Shown piece by piece: positions 7,851 to 15,638 of a stretch of DNA of 37,808 nt. Below the pieces are notes generated by a model that saw only the letters and a list, made by a program, of their open reading frames with translations, made no database searches and had not been told where the DNA came from. Each line of letters starts with the position of its first letter. Within the stretch, counting starts at the first letter, position 1. Source of the stretch: an uncultured Christensenellaceae bacterium (GTDB lineage Bacteria; Bacillota; Clostridia; Christensenellales; Pumilibacteraceae); the NCBI GenBank assembly GCA_910587595.1, contig CAJULQ010000011.1:1-37808 (forward strand), in the 5' to 3' direction. Made by a program: the position numbers and the translations under genes.

Positions 7851-7860
7851 AGGAATTTAT

Positions 7861-9687
7861 ATGGCCGATAAAAGCGAGCTGTTGCGCGAAAAAATACGAT
7901 CGTTGCCCGAAAACCCCGGCGTGTATATCATGAAAAACGCGGCGGGGGAAATTATCTATATCGGTAAAGCGGTGGTGCTTCGCAACCGCGTGCGGCAGTA
8001 TTTCAACAATTCCCCCAAACTGCCCAAAGTGCAAGCAATGGTGGATCATATCGCCGATTTCGAATACGTGATCACGCTGACCGAAAAAGACGCGCTCACG
8101 CTCGAGGCCAACCTTGTCAAAAAGCACAAACCCAAATACAACATTCTCTTAAAAGACGATAAACACAGCCCGTATCTCAAGATCGATACGTCGCTTGCTT
8201 TCCCCACGTTGGAGATCACGCGCAAAACCAAAAAGGACGGCGCGCGCTATTTCGGCCCCTATTTTAACGGCATCAACGTGCGCGACGTGGTGAATATCAT
8301 AAAGTCGGCCTACGGCATGCGCACGTGCGCCGCCCGCATGCGCCCCTTAAAGGGGCAACGCGAGTGCCTCGATTATTTTATCGGGCTGTGCAAAGCGCCG
8401 TGCACGGGGCGCGTCACGCAAGAAGAATATGCGCAAACGGTGCAAAAAGTGATCGCGTTTTTGTCGGGCAAAGACGATACCGCCGAACGGATCGTGCAAG
8501 AAAAAATGGAGCGGGCGGCGCAGTGCGAGGACTTCGAACGCGCCATATCGTATCGCAACCAGTTAGACGTTCTCAAAAAACTGAACGAACGCACGGTGGC
8601 CAATTTGGGCGGTATCACCGATCTCGACTTGTTCGGCTATACGTCGGACGGCGCGGGCGCGGCGGTGAGCGTTTGCTTGGTGCGCGGCGGCAAGATGATG
8701 GGCGTGAAAAACTTTTATATGACCGACGCCGGCTTGGGGTATGCCGACACCATCGCGGGATTTTTGGGGCAGTATTACCGCAAAGATTCGTTTGTGCCCG
8801 CCGAGATATGCCTGCCCGAACAGATAGACGCGGCGGCGGCGCTCGGCGAGTCGCTGTCGTCGTTGGGCGGGCGAAAAGTGGAAATCACTTTCCCCAAGAT
8901 CGGCGCCAAAAAATCGCTGTTGGTGTGCGCTGAAAAAAACGCTATAGACTTTTTGTCTAAGTCGGCGGCCGAAAGCAAGCGAAAATCCGACCAAACGCAA
9001 GGCGCGTGCGAGCGTTTGGCAAGCATTTTGGGCATCCAATCGGCGCGGCGCATGGAGTGCTACGATATCAGTAATATCAGCGGGGTGGACAAAGTATCCA
9101 GCCAAGTGGTGTTTATCGGCGGCGCGCCCAGCAAGGCGGACTATCGCAAATACAAGATCAAAACGGTGGAGGGCGCCAACGACTTTGCCAGCATGGAAGA
9201 AACGCTCAAGCGTCGGTTTGCGCGCGCCAAAGCGGGCGACGAAAAGTTTGCCGAACTGCCCGATCTTATCGTGATAGACGGCGGCAAAGGTCAACTTTCG
9301 TTTGCGCACGCCGCCATGCAGTCGCTCGGCTATGATATCCCCATGGTGGGGCTAGCCAAACGGGAAGAGGAGATCTTCACGGTGGGCAACAGCCAACCCA
9401 TTTTGCTGTCTAAATCGGACAACGCGCTCAAGCTGTTGCAACGCATCCGCGACGAGGCGCACCGCTTTGCGATCACCTATCACCGCACCTTGCGCAAAAA
9501 CCGTTACGTTTCGCAATTGGAAAAGATCCCGTCGGTAGGCCCCGTGAAAGCCAAGATATTATTGGCGGCATTTGAGAATTTCAACGATATAAAAGAGGCG
9601 GACGAGGCCGCGCTTTGCGCCATCGACGGCATCGACAAGGGCGCGGCGCGCAGTGTATACCGCTATTTTCACGAAAGGGAAGAATAA
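7861..9687 (+). CDS. uvrC: Excinuclease ABC subunit C
   Basis: UvrC makes both incisions around bulky DNA lesions after UvrA and UvrB have marked them. The 608-residue protein has the N-terminal GIY-YIG nuclease (GVY at 20-22, YIGK at 33-36, catalytic-type Arg at 43), a cysteine-containing zone (CAARM...CLDYFIGLCKAPC), a UVR motif that binds UvrB (ERAISYRNQLDVLKKL), and the RNase H-like second nuclease. The latter is marked by ECYDISNISG and LIVIDGGKGQL. Two C-terminal helix-hairpin-helix motifs (IPSVGPVKAKILL, AIDGIDKGAARSVYRYF) complete it. ATG 7861 is chosen for the AAAGGA upstream and the normal N-terminus. It is in the same transcription unit as queH. Confidence 0.97.
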   Translation: MADKSELLREKIRSLPENPGVYIMKNAAGEIIYIGKAVVLRNRVRQYFNNSPKLPKVQAMVDHIADFEYVITLTEKDALTLEANLVKKHKPKYNILLKDDKHSPYLKIDTSLAFPTLEITRKTKKDGARYFGPYFNGINVRDVVNIIKSAYGMRTCAARMRPLKGQRECLDYFIGLCKAPCTGRVTQEEYAQTVQKVIAFLSGKDDTAERIVQEKMERAAQCEDFERAISYRNQLDVLKKLNERTVANLGGITDLDLFGYTSDGAGAAVSVCLVRGGKMMGVKNFYMTDAGLGYADTIAGFLGQYYRKDSFVPAEICLPEQIDAAAALGESLSSLGGRKVEITFPKIGAKKSLLVCAEKNAIDFLSKSAAESKRKSDQTQGACERLASILGIQSARRMECYDISNISGVDKVSSQVVFIGGAPSKADYRKYKIKTVEGANDFASMEETLKRRFARAKAGDEKFAELPDLIVIDGGKGQLSFAHAAMQSLGYDIPMVGLAKREEEIFTVGNSQPILLSKSDNALKLLQRIRDEAHRFAITYHRTLRKNRYVSQLEKIPSVGPVKAKILLAAFENFNDIKEADEAALCAIDGIDKGAARSVYRYFHEREE

Positions 9688-9690
9688 CAA

Positions 9691-10587
9691 ATGATCGGCA
9701 ACGGACTGAAAAACTTTTTTCGCAATCTCAAATACATATTCACGCCGTTGGGTGTGTTGGCGCTTGGCGTGGTGATGGGATTTTGCGTGCTGGGGCCGGC
9801 TTGTTCGGCGGCGGTGCGCGGATTGGTGGCGGACGTTAAAACCATTGCCGACAGCGTGAGCGTGGATTTTCCCGCGCTCAAAGACGCCGTTGTGGCGGCG
9901 GTGCGCGCCCTCGATTGGAGCCAACCGATCGAGGCTGTTTCCACCGTGCTCCGCAAAGAATGGCTCACAAAAACACTCAACGGTTGCGTGCAATCGATGT
10001 TGCCGGGCAGCGAATCGGTGTCCGATAAGATCGTGACGGCGGTGGATACGGCGGCCGCGCACGTGGTGGCGGGCATGGCGGTGTTTATTTTCTTTGTGTT
10101 GCTGTCGTTGGCGGGCGGGTATATGCTCACCAAATTTTTGGTGCGACGCGACGTTGCGCGGCGCGGGATCGGCAAGTTCTTTTTAGCGGCTTGTATCGAT
10201 TCGTTGCTTTCCACGGCGTTCATCGTGGCGCTGACGCTGTTGCACGCGCTGTGGGCGCCCGGCGCGGTCATTCTCGGCGTGGCGGCCGTTTTATTGGCGG
10301 GCGCGGCCGCGCTTTTAGAGGCGTATTTACTGCATGCGCGCCGCAGTATCCCGCTCAAAAAAGTGGTGAACGGCAAAAACGTGGCGCTTTTGTACGCAAG
10401 CGGCCTTATCATATGTTGCATTGCCGTGGCGTTTTTCTTGTTGCTATGTGCCGTATGCAACGCCGTTGTGGCCATATTTCTAGGCATACCGTTGGCGGAG
10501 ATCACGCTTACCGTGTTGGGGCTGAACGCCGAATCGTATGTGTTAGACGTTGTGCGCAAAGCGCAAGTAACACCCGCGGAGGCATGA
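9691..10587 (+). CDS. Uncharacterised multi-pass membrane protein
   Basis: I do not recognise this 298-residue protein. Hydrophobic segments lie near residues 18-38, 124-147, 165-187, 191-214 and 232-266. Between the first and second is an 80-residue extramembrane region with amphipathic character (VADVKTIADSVSVDFPALKDAVV). Positive charge after segment 2 (KFLVRRDVARRGIGK) and after segment 4 (HARRSIPLKKVVNGK) suggests those loops are cytoplasmic. There is no catalytic motif. It starts three bases after the uvrC stop with AGGGAAGAA upstream, so it is co-transcribed with uvrC. No function is assigned. Confidence 0.8.
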   Translation: MIGNGLKNFFRNLKYIFTPLGVLALGVVMGFCVLGPACSAAVRGLVADVKTIADSVSVDFPALKDAVVAAVRALDWSQPIEAVSTVLRKEWLTKTLNGCVQSMLPGSESVSDKIVTAVDTAAAHVVAGMAVFIFFVLLSLAGGYMLTKFLVRRDVARRGIGKFFLAACIDSLLSTAFIVALTLLHALWAPGAVILGVAAVLLAGAAALLEAYLLHARRSIPLKKVVNGKNVALLYASGLIICCIAVAFFLLLCAVCNAVVAIFLGIPLAEITLTVLGLNAESYVLDVVRKAQVTPAEA

Positions 10588-10645
10588 ACAGTTATTCGAT
10601 GGTGATATGCACATGCAGACAAGCGACGGGAAAATCGCGAGTTTG

Positions 10646-10674
10646 TTGACAACGGCGCGGAAAGATAGTATACT
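10646..10674 (+). promoter_or_regulatory. Promoter of the HAD phosphatase-hprK unit
   Basis: TTGACA (10646-10651), a 17-base spacer and TATACT (10669-10674). The ATG at 10681 comes six bases later, predicting a leaderless mRNA. Confidence 0.75.
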
Positions 10675-10680
10675 TGCCTT

Positions 10681-11496
10681 ATGCGATACGATTTGGTAGT
10701 GAGTGATTTCGACGGCACGTTGCGCCGAAACGACGATACGATCTCGGCGCGCACCGTGGCGGCGGTGCGGGCATTTACGGAAAAGGGCGGCACGTTTGCC
10801 GTATCCACGGGGCGGGGCTACCGGTCCATTGCAAAGCGTTTGGGCGAATTGGGCATAGTAGACGACGTGCCCGTGCTGAGCTGTCACGGCGCATTGATGC
10901 GCGGGGCGAAGAGCGGCCAAACATGGCACGAGATAGGTATGCCCGCCGAGAGCGCCGCGGCGTTTTTGCGAAGGGCGGAAAGCTTAGGGCTTACTTGTCA
11001 ATATTACACCGCCGACAATATTTACGCACCCGCACCCAACGATGTCAACGCTTTTTATTTCGAGCGCGTGCGCACACAGCCCGTGTGGACGCATTGCAAA
11101 GCGAGCGAGTCGGTGCAAAGCGCCACCGCGCCCGTGTTGAAAGTGCTGTGCTTTATAGAGCCGTCGGCGCGTGCGGACATGTTGCGGGCGTTTCAAAGTT
11201 TGCCGCACGTAAAAACGTTTGCGTCGCATCCGCGGTTAATAGAGGCGGTGAGCGAAAACGCGGGCAAGGGCAACGGGCTGATACGGGCGTGCGAGCATTT
11301 GGGCATCGCGGCGGCGCGCAGCGCGGCCGTGGGCGACGAGCTGAACGACATAGAAATGTTGCAAGCGGCCGGCCTTGGCGTGGCCATGGGCAACGCGGTG
11401 GCCGAAGTAAAAGCGGCGGCCGACTATATCACCGAAGATTGCGACGCCGACGGCGTGGCGGTACTGTTGGAAAAAATCATGCGCGAGCAATTGTAA
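10681..11496 (+). CDS. Cof-type HAD-family phosphatase
   Basis: This 271-residue protein belongs to the HAD superfamily, Cof subfamily (sugar-phosphate or nucleotide phosphatases). Motif I DFDGTL at residues 9-14 carries the nucleophile and acid/base aspartates, STGR is motif II, the lysine of NAGKGNGL is motif III, and GDELNDIEML is motif IV. The central cap region, which decides substrate, is present. The substrate cannot be read from the sequence. It starts at a predicted leaderless promoter and is followed 15 bases later by hprK, so both share one transcript. A role in sugar-phosphate handling would fit HprK next door; that is inference. Confidence 0.92.
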   Translation: MRYDLVVSDFDGTLRRNDDTISARTVAAVRAFTEKGGTFAVSTGRGYRSIAKRLGELGIVDDVPVLSCHGALMRGAKSGQTWHEIGMPAESAAAFLRRAESLGLTCQYYTADNIYAPAPNDVNAFYFERVRTQPVWTHCKASESVQSATAPVLKVLCFIEPSARADMLRAFQSLPHVKTFASHPRLIEAVSENAGKGNGLIRACEHLGIAAARSAAVGDELNDIEMLQAAGLGVAMGNAVAEVKAAADYITEDCDADGVAVLLEKIMREQL

Positions 11497-11511
11497 GGAG
11501 AAAAGAATACC

Positions 11512-12507
11512 ATGTCTAAGATCATCAAAATGACCAAGATTTCGCACCGCGAGGTGGAAGAAAACGCAATGGATCTGCCCGTGGAGGAGTTTTGCCGCCA
11601 GATGGGGTTGGAGGTGTTGCACAACGGCAACAAGAGCGTCATTCACTTTTCCACGTTCAACATTAACCGCCCCGGTTTGCAGTTGGCCGATTACTACGAG
11701 CACTTCGGCTACGAGCGCGTGCAAATTTTGGGCGAGCAAGAAACGGCCTATCTCAAAAGCATGGACGCCGCGCATCGCAAAAAAGCGTGCGACCGTTTGT
11801 TGAGTTACGACGTGCCTTGCCTTGTGATTTGTTCGCATTTAGAGCCGTGCGCCGAACTGATAGAGAGCGCGCAAAAATACGGTCGCGTGGTGCTGCGGAG
11901 CAAACAGCGCACCACCATGTTTATCAACGAACTGAGCATTTTTCTCAACAAGTTATTGGCTCCTACGCAAACGTCGCACGGCGTGTTGCTCGATCTTTAC
12001 GGCGTGGGCGTTCTCATCATAGGCAAATCGAGCATCGGCAAATCGGAAACGGCGCTCGAACTTATCCAACGCGGCCACCGTTTGGTGGCGGACGACGCCG
12101 TGTGCATAAAGCGCGTGTCCGACCGCTTGATCGGCGCGGCGCCCAACGTGATCCGCTATTTTATGGAATTGCGCGGCGTGGGTATCGTGGATATCAAACG
12201 CATGTACGGCGCGGGCGCCGTAAAACTTACCACGTCTATCGATCTGGTGATCAAGTTGGAAACGTGGGACGAAGAAAAAGAATACGACCGCTTGGGCAAC
12301 GTGCAAGAAACGTATAACATTTTGGAAGTGGAACTGCCCATGCACACGATCCCCGTAAAGCCGGGGCGCAACTTGGCCGTGATCATGGAGGCGGCGGCCC
12401 GTAACTACCGCCTTAAGAGCATGGGCGTGGATACGTTGGCCGAATTGGATACCCGCATGAAAAACCACGACCAAAAAGAGGACATCGATCTCTTTTTGGA
12501 ATCGTGA
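11512..12507 (+). CDS. hprK: HPr kinase/phosphorylase
   Basis: HprK phosphorylates (and dephosphorylates) the regulatory serine of HPr or Crh in response to glycolytic metabolites, the switch for carbon catabolite repression in Gram-positive bacteria. The 331-residue protein has the N-terminal HprK domain (about 1-135), conserved H156 in SHGVLLDLYGVGVLI, the P-loop GKSSIGKSE at 171-179, LVADDAV at 191-197, and the family signature MELRGVGIVDI around 218-228. The P-loop reads G-K-S-S-I-G-K-S where most homologues have G-D-S-G-I-G-K-S; the Lys-Ser pair is kept. AAGGAG overlaps the upstream stop codon. A possible substrate domain, HPr-like with the serine, is fused to WhiA at 19422-19676. Confidence 0.96.
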   Translation: MSKIIKMTKISHREVEENAMDLPVEEFCRQMGLEVLHNGNKSVIHFSTFNINRPGLQLADYYEHFGYERVQILGEQETAYLKSMDAAHRKKACDRLLSYDVPCLVICSHLEPCAELIESAQKYGRVVLRSKQRTTMFINELSIFLNKLLAPTQTSHGVLLDLYGVGVLIIGKSSIGKSETALELIQRGHRLVADDAVCIKRVSDRLIGAAPNVIRYFMELRGVGIVDIKRMYGAGAVKLTTSIDLVIKLETWDEEKEYDRLGNVQETYNILEVELPMHTIPVKPGRNLAVIMEAAARNYRLKSMGVDTLAELDTRMKNHDQKEDIDLFLES

Positions 12508-12515
12508 TATTTTGC

Positions 12516-12531
12516 ATGCGCCGCGGCGCAT
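12516..12531. repeat. 16-base perfect palindrome after hprK
   Basis: ATGCGCCGCGGCGCAT, nine bases beyond the hprK stop. It could be the stem of a weak terminator (GGGGCGTTTTT follows shortly) or a protein site. A further inverted repeat, GTGTGCG (12552-12558) with CGCACAC (12580-12586), lies downstream. Confidence 0.45.
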
Positions 12532-12582
12532 AGGGGCGTTTTTCTCTCTCGGTGTGCGAAAAAGGCGCACATGCGCATACGC

Positions 12583-12590
12583 ACACGTGT
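12583..12590. promoter_or_regulatory. ACACGTGT motif, possible LacI-family operator
   Basis: The 8-base palindrome ACACGTGT lies about 140 bases before the lacI-type gene and recurs inside a 12-base palindrome at 13820-13831 just below the glycosidase promoter. LacI-family operators are commonly palindromes with a central CG, so the shared motif is a candidate site for the protein encoded between them. Confidence 0.4.
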
Positions 12591-12644
12591 TTATTTGTGC
12601 AAGACAGGCGCAATATATGTGCAGTCTGCGCGCCGTAAAAGCAT

Positions 12645-12682
12645 TTGACAACCACGGCTTTGCAATGCTATTATAATAGCAT
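12645..12682 (+). promoter_or_regulatory. Promoter and 18-base palindrome upstream of lacI-type gene
   Basis: TTGACA (12645-12650) is followed after 18 bases by TATTAT (12669-12674). A TATAAT at 12672-12677 would give a 21-base spacer. The perfect palindrome ATGCTATTATAATAGCAT (12665-12682) covers the -10 box, where a bound repressor would block transcription. This is a plausible autoregulatory operator. Confidence 0.55.
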
Positions 12683-12726
12683 AAAAGGCACCGAACAAAA
12701 AACAGACTGCGGGAAAGGGCGGGACT

Positions 12727-13761
12727 ATGGCGGAAAAAAGCAAAAACGGACATTACGGACGCGAGGACGTGGCGCAACGCGCCGGCGTATCGGGCGCTAC
12801 GGTGTCGTATGTGTTTTCGCGTAAGCGCTACGTTTCGCCCGATCTCGTAAAAAGAGTTATGCGCGCGGCCGAAGAGCTAAACTATCAGCCCGATATGGTG
12901 GCCGCGTCGTTGCGCAAAAACAGTTCGGATACCATAGCGGTGCTCACCGACGATATCACCAGCCCGTTGCAAATGGAAATTATCCGCGCCATACAAGAAA
13001 CGGCCATGCAAAACGGCTACTTTACGCACATTTGCGGCGGCGTGCATCGGTTGGAAAGTTATGTGGACAATTTCATCAGCCGCAAAGTGGACGGCGTGTT
13101 CCTCTCGGTGGATCCGTCCGCCGTGGACAACTCGCACATTTCCCGCATGTTGGAGCGGGGCATCAGCGTGATCATCACGTCGCTGCGCGGCTTTTCGGAC
13201 GCGCGCGTGTGCGGCCTTGCGCTGGACTTTGCCGCCGGCATTCGCATGCTCGTGGAGCATTTGCGTTTGTTGGGACACAAAAAGATCGCTTTTTTAAGTT
13301 GTTTCGACGACGGCTTCGAGTTCGATAAACGATTGCCCGCTTTCCGCGACGCCATGCGCGAACAGTTGGGCGAGAACGAGCCGATCGCGATAACGGGCGC
13401 CCGTCCGTATGAGAGCACCATAGAAAAAGGCTACGAATTGGCGGTACGGCTGTTGCAAAGCGGGCAACCGTTTACGGCGGTGATGTGCACCAACGATCTC
13501 ATGGCGCTGGGCGCCATGCGCGCGTTGCGTGAAAACGGGCTGTCGGTGCCCGAAGACGTTTCGGTGGCGGGCATGGACGACATCTTGTTTGCCCGTTCGT
13601 CCTATCCCGCGCTCACCACCATAAGCCACCGCGCCCAAGAGTACGGCCGCCGCATTTTCGATATCTTAAAACAGAATATCGACAACAAAAGCGTGGTGTT
13701 GCGCCAAAAGATCACGCCCGAACTTGTGGTGCGCGCATCCACTTGCGCGTGCAAAGTTTGA
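12727..13761 (+). CDS. LacI/GalR-family transcriptional regulator
   Basis: The 344-residue protein has an N-terminal LacI-type HTH (about residues 10-58: YGREDVAQRAGVSGATVSYVF, then the hinge helix region QPDMVAASLRK). A periplasmic-binding-protein-like effector domain follows, with AVMCTNDLMALGAMRALRENG and VSVAGMDDILFA as family landmarks. It should bind a sugar or sugar phosphate and control a neighbouring catabolic gene. The adjacent GH78-like glycosidase gene, 94 bases downstream with its own promoter, is the obvious target. The ribosome-binding site is weak (AAAGGG). Candidate operators are the palindromes at 12665-12682 and 13820-13831. Confidence 0.93.
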   Translation: MAEKSKNGHYGREDVAQRAGVSGATVSYVFSRKRYVSPDLVKRVMRAAEELNYQPDMVAASLRKNSSDTIAVLTDDITSPLQMEIIRAIQETAMQNGYFTHICGGVHRLESYVDNFISRKVDGVFLSVDPSAVDNSHISRMLERGISVIITSLRGFSDARVCGLALDFAAGIRMLVEHLRLLGHKKIAFLSCFDDGFEFDKRLPAFRDAMREQLGENEPIAITGARPYESTIEKGYELAVRLLQSGQPFTAVMCTNDLMALGAMRALRENGLSVPEDVSVAGMDDILFARSSYPALTTISHRAQEYGRRIFDILKQNIDNKSVVLRQKITPELVVRASTCACKV

Positions 13762-13780
13762 ACTTTTTTGCCGGAACGTC

Positions 13781-13831
13781 TTGACGAATGCTTGAAATAC
13801 ATGTATAATAGAATTGTCGGTACACGTGTAC
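13781..13831 (+). promoter_or_regulatory. Promoter and operator candidate of the glycosidase gene
   Basis: TTGACG (13781-13786), a 17-base spacer and TATAAT (13804-13809). The perfect palindrome GTACACGTGTAC (13820-13831) falls just after the expected transcription start, a classic repressor position. GGAG near 13840 serves the downstream ATG. Confidence 0.65.
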
Positions 13832-13854
13832 ACGAAAAAGGAGAAAAAAGAGAA

Positions 13855-15489
13855 ATGATGGATACGAGATTGCGCGAGGACGTTTTCCCCGTTCGAATTG
13901 TGGAGAGCGCGGGCGAAGTGAACGAGGCGCAAAAACTTTTGGAGCCCGTCGATCTGCAGATCGGCACCAGCGAAACGCATTTGGTGCATGTGAAAGGCAA
14001 AGCGCACATGATTCTGGACTTCGGCAAAGAATACAACGGCGGCGTTCGCTTGCTCACATTGCAAGCGGGCGGCGGTTTGCGGGTGCGTATCCGTTGCGGC
14101 GAGTCGGTTTCGGAAACGTGCGCCGAGATAGGCGAAAAAGGATGCGGCAATCACCACACGGTGCGCGACGCCGAGGTGGATTTGCTCGACTATTCCGACA
14201 TGACTTTTATGGAAACGGGATTCCGTTTCGCGCGCATCGATTTTCCCGCGGGTGGCGAATGTTACATAAAGGCGATCACGTGCGTGTACGTGCACCGCGA
14301 TCTTTCGCCCGTGGGCGGTTTTGTGTGTAACGACGAGCGCGTAAACGAAATTTTTTCGGTGGCGTCGCGCACGCTCACGCTGAACATGCAACGCTATATT
14401 TGGGACGGCATCAAACGCGACCGTTTGGTATGGGTGGGCGACATGCACCCCGAAACGTTGGGCATTGTCAGCTTGTTCGGCGACGATCCCTCGGTGCTTG
14501 CCTCGCTCGAATACGCCCGCGCGCACACGCCCTTGCCCGGTTGGATGAACGGCATTCCCACGTATTCCATGTGGTGGGTGATCATTTTGGCCGATTACTA
14601 TAGGCAAAACGGCAACGCGACCTATCTTACCGAACAGCGTGCGTATATCGACGGCGTGGTGCGGCAGATCGCCTCTTTGGTGCGCGACGACGGCACGCTC
14701 GACGTGGGCGGCGACAGTTTGTTCGATTGGCCCAGCCATGAAACGCCCGATGAGATCATCGGGATCACGGCGCTGGCGTATTTGGCGGCGCAACGCGCCA
14801 AAGAATTGTTCCGCGTGTTGGGGCTGGATCTTTCCGTTTGCGATAACATGCTTGCGAAACTGGAAGGTTTTTCGAAAAAGTCGGCGGAATGCAAGCAGTG
14901 CGAGGCCATGAAAGTGTATGCGGGACTGTGCGCGCCCAAAGAGGCGGCTGCCTTTTTAACGGACGGCGGCGCGCGCGGCATGAGCACTTTTATGAGCTAT
15001 TACATTCTCGACTCGGTGGCCGCTGCGGGGCAAGCCGACCAAGCGCTCGAGATCATGAAAACGTATTACGGCGCCATGCTCGACAAAGGCGCCACCACGT
15101 TTTGGGAAAACTTCGATATGGATTGGGCGGACGGCACGTCGCGTATCGATGAAAGACCGCAAGCGGGACAAAAGGATATTCACGGCGATTTCGGCGATTA
15201 TTGCTATGTGGGATTTCGGCATTCGCTGTGCCACGGATGGTCTTGCGGGCCGGTGCCCTTTTTGATCCGCACGCTCGGCGGCATTCGCCCCGTAGAGGCG
15301 GGTTGCAAAAGCGTGTATGTGTCGCCCGTGTCGGGCGGCTTAACGTCGTATACCTTGCAATACCCCACGCCGTACGGCACCATAGACGTGGTTTTGCAAA
15401 ACGGCGCGTTTACGGTAACCTATCCCAAAAAGATCAAGTTGGCGGTGCCGCAAGACCGCGCGGACGTCAAGTGCAAGAAAAAGAAATAA
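13855..15489 (+). CDS. GH78-like (alpha-L-rhamnosidase-type) six-hairpin glycosidase
   Basis: The 544-residue protein resembles the alpha-L-rhamnosidase (GH78) group. It has a beta-sandwich stretch of about 150 residues (MILDFGKEYNGGVRLL), then an (alpha/alpha)6 barrel with the GH78 landmark WDGIKRDRLVWVGDMHPE from residue 183. Late barrel motifs are DIHGDFGDY from about 441 and SLCHGWSCGP, and a C-terminal beta domain follows. There is no signal peptide, so it is probably cytoplasmic and acts on imported oligosaccharides. It is shorter than large multi-domain rhamnosidases. Substrate specificity is not proven, and I do not assign the catalytic acid. ATG 13855 or 13858 follows AAGGAGAAAAAAG. 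Regulation by the upstream LacI protein is likely. Confidence 0.82.
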   Translation: MMDTRLREDVFPVRIVESAGEVNEAQKLLEPVDLQIGTSETHLVHVKGKAHMILDFGKEYNGGVRLLTLQAGGGLRVRIRCGESVSETCAEIGEKGCGNHHTVRDAEVDLLDYSDMTFMETGFRFARIDFPAGGECYIKAITCVYVHRDLSPVGGFVCNDERVNEIFSVASRTLTLNMQRYIWDGIKRDRLVWVGDMHPETLGIVSLFGDDPSVLASLEYARAHTPLPGWMNGIPTYSMWWVIILADYYRQNGNATYLTEQRAYIDGVVRQIASLVRDDGTLDVGGDSLFDWPSHETPDEIIGITALAYLAAQRAKELFRVLGLDLSVCDNMLAKLEGFSKKSAECKQCEAMKVYAGLCAPKEAAAFLTDGGARGMSTFMSYYILDSVAAAGQADQALEIMKTYYGAMLDKGATTFWENFDMDWADGTSRIDERPQAGQKDIHGDFGDYCYVGFRHSLCHGWSCGPVPFLIRTLGGIRPVEAGCKSVYVSPVSGGLTSYTLQYPTPYGTIDVVLQNGAFTVTYPKKIKLAVPQDRADVKCKKKK

Positions 15490-15547
15490 CAAACCGCAAT
15501 TTGTAAGGGCGGCGAAAACGGCCGCCCGCGAACGGGAACAACAACGG

Positions 15548-15592
15548 AAAAAGTCGAAAAGTGCGAGTAGTATGCACCTTTCGACTTTTTTT
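15548..15592. terminator. Bidirectional terminator between convergent genes
   Basis: A long stem pairs 15548-15564 with 15574-15592 (one mismatch), with A- and T-runs on either side. It sits between the glycosidase gene (plus) and the Fic-like gene (minus) and can serve both. The apical loop contains GAGTAGTAT. Confidence 0.85.
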
Positions 15593-15630
15593 GCATAGTC
15601 GAAAAAAGCGAGTAGTATGCGTGTTTCGAC
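15553..15630. repeat. Two copies of a 33-base hairpin with a conserved loop
   Basis: Copy 1 (15553-15585) and copy 2 (15598-15630) share GTCGAAAA at the left, the 13-mer GCGAGTAGTATGC in the middle and TTTCGAC at the right; 28 of 33 bases agree. Both fold by GTCGAAA/TTTCGAC pairing. Conservation of the loop, not just the stem, suggests a duplicated small element. Confidence 0.8.
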
Positions 15631-15638
15631 AACAGTCG

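Noticed and set aside
9669..10808. 379-residue minus-strand open frame over the membrane-protein gene
   Set aside because: Ser/Thr/Ala-rich shadow; the plus strand has coherent membrane segments, a ribosome-binding site and tight spacing to uvrC.
12672..12677. TATAAT as the lacI -10 box
   Set aside because: It is 21 bases from TTGACA, too far; TATTAT at 12669-12674 fits better, though both overlap the palindrome.
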